Source: Thecamonas trahens ATCC 50062
Lineage: Eukaryota; Apusozoa; Apusomonadida; Apusomonadidae
Length of the DNA stretch: 64,000 nucleotides
Direction of reading: 5' to 3'
Assembly: GCF_000142905.1 (NCBI RefSeq)
Contig: NW_013657662.1
Coordinates: 124,001 to 188,000 of the forward strand
Positions within the stretch are counted from its first letter, which is position 1. Each line of letters starts with the position of its first letter. Position numbers and translations under genes: made by a program. The notes under the pieces were generated by a model. The model saw only the letters and a list, made by a program, of their open reading frames with translations, did no database searches and had not been told where the DNA came from. Shown piece by piece: positions 9,738 through 18,657 of this stretch.

Positions 9738-12481
9738 TCAGCGCTGCTCGGCAAGCGATTTGATGAGCGCGAGCGCCGACGCAAATTGGGTAAACCAATA
9801 CGTGTCCTGCGTCGACTCGGCAGCCCGCGGCCGGTAGTACGTCTCGATAAACTCGCGATTGAGCTCAAGCCACGGCGTGCCGGAGCGGACGAGAACGTAA
9901 GTAAAGACCGGGAAAAATCGTCCGCACCAGGCACTGATCCGGACGACGCCAGCAGCTCCATCAAAAGCACTGCTGTGTTGCGGATGACGGCAAGCTTGGA
10001 GCGTGGCGACTTGTGGAGATTGAGCGTGCCTATGGCTTCTTGCGCCGCGCTCCACGGGGCCTGATCGAGAAACTCGGGCGCGATCTGGAGCGCTTCGTCA
10101 CTCGGCTCGATGTTACTCAGGCGCTTGAGCCACGCCATCGAGACGTCGACCGTCTTGTTGCCCTTGGCCCACCCGTGTGGCCGTGGGTAGAAGACCACCG
10201 AGTAGATCTGCGACATGACCGCCATTTCGAGCGTTGTTCGCGCGTCGAGCTCCTCGAACAGCTGTGTCGGGAGCTTGGACTCGGTGAGGACTCTGCCCCA
10301 CACGTCGCTGCGCGGCGAGAGCAACGACACCGGGCCGGCGTCGTCGGCCGATGTGCCGGCCGAGCTCGAGCTTGCGCCATCAGCGCTGGCTGCCGACCCT
10401 GCGGCGACGCCCGACTCGGCCAGCCGAGCCTCAAGCAGGTCCATGAGCTTGACCACCGCGTCGGAACGCTCGTCGTTGCGGATGAGCGACGAAAACTTGG
10501 CCTTGAACGTCTCCACCTCGGCCGCGTGCGCGTCAAGCACATGCTGCACTGCTGCCAGCTGCTGGTAGTTGAGCGAGAGCTTGATGGCGTCGTGGACCCG
10601 GTCGATGTCCGCCTCGAGCGCTGCGTACGCGAGGACCAGCTCCTCGTGAACTCCCTCCAGGTAGCTCGAGTACGTCCGCCGCGCCTCCAGGTCGGCAATG
10701 AGCGAGACGAGGACCGGGACGTAGCCAGCGGCGGCATAAGACTCGGGCAGGGCAGCAAGCGACGCTTGCGCCTTGTCGAGGAGAACAACCATGCGCGGTG
10801 AGCGGTGCGCGAGTCGATGCGCCGCCGCCTCAAGCACAGCTGGCACCGAGTCGAGGAGCATGTCGTGCGCCCGGAGTGGCAGCTCGGTAAAGACCGAGCG
10901 GAGCGTGGTTTTGGCGATGGCGAGCGCGGGCGGGTCGGCGGCGGTAGCGGCGGCGACAGCCGGCGCGCTTGCTGCCACTACAGCGTCCTCGGGCTGAATG
11001 GCAACTGCCCACGGCCGGTCGGGCCTCTCGTCCCCGGGCGCCCAGACAGCAGCAGTGGCAGCGTCGTTGAGCGGGAGCAGGTACACGGCGTTGGACGGCG
11101 CGGCAGCCGCAAGCTTCTCTGCGTCGAGCTTCTTGAGGCGAGCGAGAAAGACTGACATCTTCGAGTCGCGGTTGCCGGTCCGTGCGTCGAGAATGGGCGC
11201 GGTCTTGGCCATGCATGCCACCAGCGCCAGGATCTGGGGCATGGAGAGTGTAGCCCACGCGGTGCGCCCAAGGCCAGGCTGGACGGCCGGGATGGCGAGA
11301 GTGAGAGTGGCAAGCGGGAGCGGCGACATGACAGCGGTGACAATGTCGTCGGCGTTGATGGCGGCGAGCCGGTCAACAAGCGGCGCAAGGTACGACTCGC
11401 GGAAGAGCCGCTTCGGTTCGCCGGAGATGGCACCCTGCACGGCTTTGGCGAGAAGAGTGAGGTTGCGGCGGGCAAGCTGCGGAACGACCGTGTCGGCGAG
11501 CACTCCATACGGCTCGGGCGTGATGATGGCAGGGACAATGAGCCGACGGAACAGAATCTCGGTCACCAGCTTGGTCTGGGCTGCCTCGGGGTTATCCAGC
11601 TCGAGCGCCTCGACCGCCGACGCTGCAACCGACGAGAGGACGGCGCGGAACCCGGTCGGCAGCAGCACAATGTGGTTGCGGATGGCATTGAGAACCGAGC
11701 TGACGGCGTCGACCATGCGGTCGAAGCGGCCGGTAAGGACCTTGATCATGTTAGGGTGCGACGGAAGGGTGGCGTCGGCTTTGACATTGGCCAGGTACTG
11801 GCACTGCTTCTCGGATTCAGGCATGCGGGCCAGCAGCAGGGCGGGCACCAGCTCGAGATCGAGCTCCGGATCAGCGAGGAGCGAGACCAATGGCTCACGG
11901 AGAACAGCAACAAGAAACGACTGGAACTCAAACGAGTACGATTTGCAGTAGAGGACAAGCATGCGGACGCCGATGGAGCGCGGGTGGAGAAAGTCGGCGA
12001 GCGATGCGGACATGGCGAGCGTCCGCTTTAGAATGGCCCCGGTCAGCCGGACGAGAGCATACTCTTCGACCGGTCCGTGGTGGTTGTGGAAGAGGCCAAG
12101 GACCACCGCATCGGTCAGCGCGTCCAGCTCGGCCATCGACAGCTCGCGCGAGAGCAGCGCGTCCTCGATGTACTCGGGCGCCGTCCGCAAGAGCGAGACA
12201 AACTCGGTGACGTCGACCTGCTTGGAGCCAAAGACGGCCAGCGAGGTGACCAGCTCGACGGAAGCCGCACTGCCCACCACGTCTGTGATGTGGATCTTGT
12301 TGTTCACCAGCGCCTCCACCCGCTTGCGCAGCACCCTGTCTGTCGCCGTCAGCCGAGCCAGACTCTCGCATCGCCCGGCCATGTCCCTCCGCAGCGCCGC
12401 CAGGGTGGCTTGGGCCGACTTGACCCGCAGGCTTTCCTTGGTCAGTAGCGTGTGTACCCGGACGCATAGCTCTCCAGCCAT
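9738..12481 (-). CDS. GAPVD1: RasGAP-VPS9 protein (GAPVD1/RME-6/Gapex-5 type), with one frame disruption
   Basis: ATG at 12481. Residues ~90-430 look like a RasGAP domain ('ILFRRLIVPAIITPEPYGV' corresponds to the FLR motif region with its following proline). Residues ~480-760 are helical, with a Ser/Ala-rich linker near 715. The C-terminus is a VPS9 domain: 'SVPGADDFFPVFTYVLVRSG', a following helix 'PWLELNREFIETYYRP' and 'WFTQFASALALIKSL'. This N-RasGAP, C-VPS9 order is that of GAPVD1/RME-6, a Rab5 GEF and GTPase regulator at clathrin-coated pits and early endosomes. The VPS9 domain is split between two frames: a -1 change is needed at the A-run 9913-9917 (five T on the sense strand, six needed). 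Unshifted, the frame runs on to 9479 with an unrelated tail. Corrected length 914 residues. Convergent with ENPP. Confidence 0.8.
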
Positions 12482-13226
12482 TGGTCTGCGGGGTTGTGGT
12501 AGAGATGTGTGTTTGTCTGTGTGTGTGTGTGTCTGTCTGTGTGTGTGTGGCCTTTGTGCGGAGAGTTCTGTCGGTCGCTGGCATGACAGCCGGGGGGGGG
12601 TATTGTGGTGATGATGATGGTGATGGGGACGATGGTGGTGAGGATGGTGGGGATGGGGGTGGAAATGGCTGAGATGGTGGTTATGGCAAAGGGTATGCGA
12701 TGATTATGGCCATGATGACCTGACCCTGTGGCTTATCCATGTCAATGACGATGCCCCTGTTCCTGCCGTTGCGCACACCACCAACGGTCTCTCCCCTCAG
12801 GCCACCGCCACCACCACTGCCCCCCACACTCGACTAGGGACACGGCGACTGCCATGGCCAAAGTTGTCATCAATGAACCAGTCCATAGGTACGTACCAAC
12901 CGCCATGATGATGGCATACTTGGCGAGGGGGGGGGGGGAGGGAGGGAGGGGGTGTCCACTGCGCGCGCTCTCCACGCTCTGCCCCCCCCTCCCCCTCCAG
13001 CCGAGCCAACCGCCACCAGTCAGCCACTTGGAGCAAAGCAAGGAGGAGCAGGCAGCCGGCCAGGCCACCCGCTAGCCACCACCGGGCACTTGCCACTTGT
13101 CAAGTCATGGAACTTCAATGGAAGCAAGGACTCACATCGGTTGGATTGTTCTTCACATCGGTTGCCTCGGCTTCGTCTGTGATGTGATGGCTTCGGGACG
13201 CACATCGGGGGTGGGCGGCGGACAGG
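12482..13226. other. Intergenic region, microsatellites and G-runs
   Basis: 745 bp. A (TG)n/(CTGT)n tract at 12505-12550 sits just upstream of the leftward gene. GATGGT-type repeats follow at 12600-12670, and a G-run at about 12930-12948. The 5' end of the rightward coiled-coil gene, perhaps a short first exon near 13107 or 13187, may lie here. No other gene is seen. Confidence 0.6.
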
Positions 13227-14687
13227 GTGGCGCCAGAGCCCGTCTCGTCAGGCATCTCGTTCCGAAAGCTGCCGAGGGCGAGCCTGATTGAGCTTGGGCG
13301 AGTGTGTGATCACTACGAGGCCAAGGGCGCAGGGACGTATGGGCGCGGATCCAAGGCAACGCGGTATGTGTACGACATGGCCAAGGAGGTACGGCAGATC
13401 ATCCGCGGGCTGGAGGAGGAGGAGCGCGCTGCCTCGCTCCACACCCAGCACCTGGAGCGCATCGTGGGTGAGTGGCATGATGTCTTTGGCCGCCTCGGCT
13501 CGCCCGAGCTGGCTGAGCACTTTCCGGCAGGCACCAAGTTGACGCCGGCGTCGCTCTACGCCAAGCTGCGAGAGTATGCCGAGCGTATCCGTAGCCTCGA
13601 GTCGACGCTTCAGCGGCTGTCGGCAGCTACGGGCGACCGTGACGCCAAGTATGAGGTCGCGCTGGCCGAGGCCGAAGCGCTGGCGGCTGCCCGCCTCGAC
13701 GCGGCGCTAGCCGAGCAGGCGCGCGAGGCCAAGGCCGCAGCAGACAAGGCGGCGCGCGATGCGGATGCCCGAATTGCCGCTGCCGAGGCCCGTTATGTCG
13801 AGGCCTGCCGCGATGTGTTTGAGTACAAGTCTGCTGAGGGCAACGCCCGGGTTCGCGAGCTCGCCACGCAGCTCGAGCGCGAGCGCGCAGCCAACATTGA
13901 GCTTGGCAAGGAGAACGAGTTGCTGCTGCACACGCTCCAAGGCCAGCTCGAGGTTCAGTACGCAGCGTCCGAGGCGCGGTGGCAGAATCTGCTGGCCACC
14001 TCCGAGGCGGCGCACGCGTCGGAGCTCGAGGCACAGGCACAGTACTACGAGAGCATCATTGACGCGCTTGAAGCCGGCCTTCCGGCAACGGCGTCGGCGG
14101 CCGACAAGCGGCTCGGCCAGCTGCTGACCCAGCTGACGCGGGCGCGCGAGGACCGCGCCATGCGCGCTGCCGGCGGCGGCTCTGCAGCCGCACAGATGCC
14201 GCTGCCGCGGCTGCGGCCCGACAATCCGGAGCAGTGGGAGGACAACACCGTGTCGTGGCGGTCGATGTACGAGGCCAAGCGCAAGGAACTGGCCTTTCAG
14301 CTGGCTGCCAACGCAGCGCTGGTCAAGGAGCTTGCTCACCTCCAGACGCGTGGCGAGACGCCGGCCGCCGCTGCCGCCCTCGGCCCGAAGCTGGAGGACG
14401 CCCGCCAGAACGAGGCCATGCTCCAGGCCCGGATTGAGCAGCTGATGGATATGATCCAGGCCATGGAGCACGAACGCAACAACGCCGAGCTCATGGCTGC
14501 GCGCACCGCCGTCTCGGACCTGCGCGTGCCGTGGGCGCTTCCCTACGTCTCCTCGCTCCGCAAGCAGCGCCGCAACGAGCCATACGCACCCGCCTTTGTC
14601 GGCACCGGCATCGCCGAAGCTGCTGCACAAGCCGAGGCCCACAACCATGATCAGGCCCTTGACCAGCTCCGTGTCGTCCACCACTAG
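13227..14687 (+). CDS. Coiled-coil protein of unknown function
   Basis: The open frame encodes up to 486 residues. It has no ATG before codon 51 (ATG at 13377), yet the preceding residues ('FRKLPRASLIELGRVCDHYE') look like real protein, so a short upstream exon or a single-base error in the G-run near 13207 is likely and the 5' end is uncertain. From residue ~50 to ~330 it is almost entirely charged, Ala-rich heptad sequence typical of a long coiled coil ('AEAEALAAARLDAALAEQAR'). A conserved-looking WED/SW patch ('QWEDNTVSWRSMYEAKRKEL') follows, then another coiled coil and a basic C-terminal segment. A cytoskeletal or centrosomal role would be a guess. The stop is 124 bp before the next gene. 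Confidence 0.65.
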   Translation: MAPEPVSSGISFRKLPRASLIELGRVCDHYEAKGAGTYGRGSKATRYVYDMAKEVRQIIRGLEEEERAASLHTQHLERIVGEWHDVFGRLGSPELAEHFPAGTKLTPASLYAKLREYAERIRSLESTLQRLSAATGDRDAKYEVALAEAEALAAARLDAALAEQAREAKAAADKAARDADARIAAAEARYVEACRDVFEYKSAEGNARVRELATQLERERAANIELGKENELLLHTLQGQLEVQYAASEARWQNLLATSEAAHASELEAQAQYYESIIDALEAGLPATASAADKRLGQLLTQLTRAREDRAMRAAGGGSAAAQMPLPRLRPDNPEQWEDNTVSWRSMYEAKRKELAFQLAANAALVKELAHLQTRGETPAAAAALGPKLEDARQNEAMLQARIEQLMDMIQAMEHERNNAELMAARTAVSDLRVPWALPYVSSLRKQRRNEPYAPAFVGTGIAEAAAQAEAHNHDQALDQLRVVHH

Positions 14688-14811
14688 ATGCTTAAACGCA
14701 GGCCACAGTTTACCCCTCCTCATCGCAGCACCGTTCCACCCCAAACACAAGCCCGATGCAGCGAGAGGAGAGGCCGGGCGGGAGGCCAGGTCACTCGTCG
14801 CTCGTTCGCCA

Positions 14812-15891
14812 ATGGTTGCCACTCGCCGTTCGCGGCGCCGCCAGCCGAGCGCCAGCCCTGTGGCCAAGCCGAGCCCTGCAAAGACACGACGGAGCCGCCG
14901 GAGCAAAGCACCTTCCCCAGCAGCACCACCTTCACCCTCACCGTCACCCTCATCGTCACCCCCACCACCTCGCCGCACCCGCGCCCGCCGCGCCGCCACC
15001 CACACCGCCGCCGAGGATGACAGCCAGGATGATGGCGAGTTCGACTCGGGCACCGAGCCCGCCCCCGAGTCGGGCACGGACTCGGACTCGGCTGTGGAGA
15101 GCATGGACGCAGAGGAAGCATCCGACTCTGCCGCTGGCCCCCTGTCGGATGCTGCTTCCGATGCCGGCACCGACGACGCCAGCGAAGAGGATGCCGAGGA
15201 CGAGGCTGAGGACGGCGACGACGGCGCCGCCGAGGTCAGCGACGGTGAAGAGGCCGTGTCGCCCGCCACACACACAGACGCTGCACGCTCAACTGGCCCA
15301 CTGCTCTCGCTGGACGTGCTCGAAGCGCTGGAGGAGGTCGATGCGGCGACAGAGGCAACATCGTCGGGCGCTGGGAGGAGTAAGGCGAAGCGGAAGCGCA
15401 AGCTGACCGGTGACGAGGCTGTGGCCTTTGCCCTCGCCGAGGCTCGGCGAGCCAAGCGCGCCAAGCGTGAGCAGCGCGTGTCGTCGGCTCACACCGGGTT
15501 CCGCGTCGAGACGCTCGACTCGATCAGCCTCGAGGCGACCGGCCACGCCCGCGCGGCGGCCGCCAACGCATTTGTCCGCCGCACTAAGAAGCGAGTCGCC
15601 CGCTCTCGGGATGTCTTCCTCAAGCGCGGCCTCGACAAGCGCAAGACCAAGGCCAAGCTCTCCCGGACCGACAAGGCCATGCAAGCTGCACTCGCCTCGG
15701 TCGGCGTCGCCCTCACCGACAAGCAGATCCTGGCCACCACCGGCAACAAGTCTATGTCCAAGTACAAGCGCCGCAAGCTCAAGAACCGCCGCCGCGATGC
15801 CCGCGATCGCATGGTCAAGGCCCGCCATCCCTCGCAGCTCCTCGACAGCATCTTTGCCGAGGTCAACGGCAAGCGATCGCAGAAGCAATGA
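14812..15891 (+). CDS. Basic nuclear/nucleolar-type protein, function unknown
   Basis: 359 residues from ATG 14812; the open frame extends further 5' but overlaps the previous gene. Order: basic Arg/Ser/Pro N-terminus, a very acidic Asp/Glu/Ser stretch (~residues 68-155), then a basic C-terminal half with Lys/Arg clusters such as 'KAKRKRKLTGDE', 'RRTKKRVARSRDVFLKRGLD' and 'KYKRRKLKNRRRDARDRM'. Alternating acidic and basic tracts are typical of ribosome-biogenesis or chromatin proteins, but I cannot assign an orthologue. A polyadenylation-type AATAAA lies 15 bp after the stop. Confidence 0.7.
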   Translation: MVATRRSRRRQPSASPVAKPSPAKTRRSRRSKAPSPAAPPSPSPSPSSSPPPPRRTRARRAATHTAAEDDSQDDGEFDSGTEPAPESGTDSDSAVESMDAEEASDSAAGPLSDAASDAGTDDASEEDAEDEAEDGDDGAAEVSDGEEAVSPATHTDAARSTGPLLSLDVLEALEEVDAATEATSSGAGRSKAKRKRKLTGDEAVAFALAEARRAKRAKREQRVSSAHTGFRVETLDSISLEATGHARAAAANAFVRRTKKRVARSRDVFLKRGLDKRKTKAKLSRTDKAMQAALASVGVALTDKQILATTGNKSMSKYKRRKLKNRRRDARDRMVKARHPSQLLDSIFAEVNGKRSQKQ

Positions 15892-15906
15892 CATCATTTG
15901 GGTTGC

Positions 15907-15912
15907 AATAAA
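15907..15912 (+). promoter_or_regulatory. Possible polyadenylation signal AATAAA
   Basis: A canonical hexamer 15 bp downstream of the stop at 15891 and 51 bp before the stop of the convergent gene. It is the only clear AATAAA right after a stop codon in the window, so its use is uncertain. Confidence 0.4.
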
Positions 15913-15962
15913 CAATTCGTTTGGCTTTGTTGAGGGAGAATAGTAAAGTAGCAAGGCGCCGC

Positions 15963-18506
15963 TCACTGCGACAGTGCAGCAAGCGCGTCATCAAAGGCCG
16001 CGATGACACGTTCGCAGTCGGCTTCTGTCACGCACACCGGCGGCTTGACCTTGAGCACGTTGTGGCCCGGACCGTCGGGCGAGACAAAGATGTGCCACTT
16101 GTGCCGAATGTGCTCCACGACCTTGCGCGCAGCTTCGCCGTCAGCCTCGAAGCTCTCGCGGTCGGTCACCAGCTCGACGCCGATGAAGAGGCCGATGCCG
16201 CGGACGTCGCCCACCATGGGGTACTTGTCCTTGAGCGCAGCGAGGCCGGTCATGAGCTGGTCGCCGCGCACAACGGCGTTGGCCTGAAGGCCCTCGGCCT
16301 CGATCGTCTCGAGCACCGCCAGGCCGACCGCCATCGACACCGGGTTACCGCCGTAGGTGTTGAAGTAGTCCATGCCGTTGTTAAAGGCGTCGGCGACGGC
16401 CCGGGTGGTGACGACGCCGGCCACTGGGTGGCCGTTGCCCATCGGCTTGCCGATCGTCACAATGTCCGGCACCACGCCCTGCGTCTCGAACGCCCAAAAG
16501 TGCGAGCCGACGCGGCCAAACCCGGTCTGCACCTCGTCGGCAATCGTCACGCCGCCGGCGCCGCGGATCGCATCGTACATCCCGGCGAGGTACCCGTCCG
16601 GCAGCACAATCTGCCCACCACATCCGATGATCGACTCGCAGTAAAAGGCGTTGATCTTCTGACCGGCCGCCTTGACGTCGGCCACAATCTTGGCTCCGAC
16701 CGCGGCGCCGTCACACGCTGCTGGGTCGCGGTACTTGTGCGGCAGCGGCGCCACGTGGACGTGCTGCGGCTTGCCCACACCACCGGGCGCATCAAACTTG
16801 TACGGCGAGAGCTCGATGAGCGAGCTGAGGTGGCCATGGTATGCGCCCTCCATCACCACCGACGCGTTGCCGCCAGTCGCCACCCGTGCCAGCCGCAGCG
16901 CGAGGTCGTTGGCCTCTGAGCCTGAGTTGACAAAGAACACCACGCAGAGCTCTTCAGGGAACTTGGCGAGCAGCTTCTCGCCGTAGTTGATGAGGTTGCT
17001 GTGCAAGTAGCGGGAGTTGGTGTTGAGGACCGCCATCTGCGCGGCGCCGGCCGCCACCACCCGCGGGTGGCAGTGCCCGACGTGACACACATTGTTGACG
17101 CAGTCGAGGTACTGCGTCCCATCAGCGGCGTACAGGTACTGCCCCTCGCCGCGGACAATGTGCAGCGGCTTGTCAAAGAGCAGCGTAAAGTTGGGCGCAA
17201 GAACAGCCTCTCGCCGTGCCACCATCGCGTCCTCCTCGGCCCGGCTCGACGACGCCGACGACGCTGACGCCTCGCTCGACGCCTCGTTCTCATTCTCGCC
17301 GCCCATCCGGAGCAAAATGTTGCCGTTGGGCGTGAGCGCATCGAACACCCCCGCCGCCTCAGCTGCCATCGGCTCACTGAAGCCCAGCTCGTTGCCACAG
17401 AGATCAAGCGCCAGCTGGAACCAGACCCGACCGGCCTCGGCCGCCTTGCCAATCTCGGTCCCGGCCACAAGGGCAAGGCCGACGTCGAGTCCGGCCGCCG
17501 CACCGGCGTCCAGCCCTGAGTATACCGTGTAGAAGGTGGAAATCTGTGCCTGCGCCGCCACCCGGGCATCAAGCACATCACCGATGGCATGCGCCATGAC
17601 CACCACGTCGCCATCGGCGGTGCTGCCAAGCGCGTGGACGCTGCCGCCGAGCACGGCGCACACGGTCGCACCCGGCACAGTGGTTACCGCCGTGTGGATC
17701 GATGCCTTCCCGCTCGGCCGCAGTGTGGCAGGCGAGCCCACCACCAGCGGCGCAACTGCAAGGTCTGGGTTAGCCAAAGCCGTCTTTAGCAGCGCCGCGC
17801 CGGGAACCGCATCGGCGAGGCCAGCAGCGGCGCGGAGCCGATACCGCGCCCACCGAGGATGGACGGCCGAGAGCGCCGCGAGCGCCTCACCGCTCGCCTT
17901 GGTCCCCTCAGCAAGAGCGGCCTGGGCCACAGCAGCAAGCATGGTGTCAAAGAACAGATCGAGCTCGTGCCCGGCCAGCGGTGCGATGGCGGTGTAGCCG
18001 GCGACGACGGCGGCGGCAGCCTCGATCGGGTCGGCGGCCGAGGCGGCGAGCGCCGCGCACGACTGAGCAAGATGAATCACTCGCAGCTGCGGGAGCATAG
18101 GCAGCTCGCCTGCGGCAAACGAGACCTTCCCGTCCTGAGCAACAGTCACGTTGGTCGGGAGGAGCGGGCCGTGCGCGGCGACGACGAGCGCGCCGCGGCC
18201 AGCCTTGGCTATGAGCTGCGGCGCAGCCTGGAGTGCCCAGCGGCGGAGCGCCTTGCCAATCATGGGTGCAAGGATGTCATCGATAGTGCCGAGGGCGATG
18301 GCGCGTGGCAAGGCAAAGAGGTCCGCGTTGGTGGCAGCAGCAATGGTGTCGTCGTTCTGCGGCAGCGGACCGACAGTCCGTGCCGCCAGCTCGCCAATCT
18401 TGCAAAGGAGTGACGTCGACGTGATAGAGTCGGTGTCGGCAAGCAGGGTACCCGAGGGAAGCACCGTAGTAGGAGATGCAATGGCAGGAACGGTGGACAT
18501 AGGCAT
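15963..18506 (-). CDS. Decayed kinase - M23-like - class III aminotransferase fusion (ETNPPL/PHYKPL-like), copy A
   Basis: 847 residues from ATG 18506 (MPMSTVPA). The C-terminal ~430 residues are a complete class III PLP enzyme closest in wording to ethanolamine-phosphate/5-phosphohydroxylysine phospho-lyases (AGXT2-like): '[16 protein letters not shown]', '[14 protein letters not shown]', '[13 protein letters not shown]' (Asp binds the PLP ring) and '[11 protein letters not shown]' (Lys forms the Schiff base). Upstream, '[19 protein letters not shown]' and '[13 protein letters not shown]' match the end of the APH-type kinase domain found fused to this enzyme in bacteria. The kinase HGD motif reads '[10 protein letters not shown]' and no DFGD is visible, so kinase activity is unlikely. 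The middle (~275-385) resembles an M23 fold but lacks the HxxxD and HxH metal ligands. Tandem with copy B. Confidence 0.8.
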   Translation of the reverse strand: MPMSTVPAIASPTTVLPSGTLLADTDSITSTSLLCKIGELAARTVGPLPQNDDTIAAATNADLFALPRAIALGTIDDILAPMIGKALRRWALQAAPQLIAKAGRGALVVAAHGPLLPTNVTVAQDGKVSFAAGELPMLPQLRVIHLAQSCAALAASAADPIEAAAAVVAGYTAIAPLAGHELDLFFDTMLAAVAQAALAEGTKASGEALAALSAVHPRWARYRLRAAAGLADAVPGAALLKTALANPDLAVAPLVVGSPATLRPSGKASIHTAVTTVPGATVCAVLGGSVHALGSTADGDVVVMAHAIGDVLDARVAAQAQISTFYTVYSGLDAGAAAGLDVGLALVAGTEIGKAAEAGRVWFQLALDLCGNELGFSEPMAAEAAGVFDALTPNGNILLRMGGENENEASSEASASSASSSRAEEDAMVARREAVLAPNFTLLFDKPLHIVRGEGQYLYAADGTQYLDCVNNVCHVGHCHPRVVAAGAAQMAVLNTNSRYLHSNLINYGEKLLAKFPEELCVVFFVNSGSEANDLALRLARVATGGNASVVMEGAYHGHLSSLIELSPYKFDAPGGVGKPQHVHVAPLPHKYRDPAACDGAAVGAKIVADVKAAGQKINAFYCESIIGCGGQIVLPDGYLAGMYDAIRGAGGVTIADEVQTGFGRVGSHFWAFETQGVVPDIVTIGKPMGNGHPVAGVVTTRAVADAFNNGMDYFNTYGGNPVSMAVGLAVLETIEAEGLQANAVVRGDQLMTGLAALKDKYPMVGDVRGIGLFIGVELVTDRESFEADGEAARKVVEHIRHKWHIFVSPDGPGHNVLKVKPPVCVTEADCERVIAAFDDALAALSQ

Positions 18507-18657
18507 GGCAAGTTGGAAAGACGAGTGCGGGGGTTGCGGGTGTTGGGGAAAGGTGCGGGTGGTGCGGGGGTGGGGAGGGGTGGCCGACCGCGCCGGGACC
18601 ACGTGGACATTACATTGTTCGAATTCGGGGTACGCGTCACTGCGGCGTCACGCGGTG

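Noticed and set aside
18507-18602. N-terminal extension of aminotransferase copy A to 18602, and of the THOC2 frame to 61809
   Set aside because: These begin at GTG or TTG; nuclear genes need ATG, and good ATGs or spliced first exons exist.
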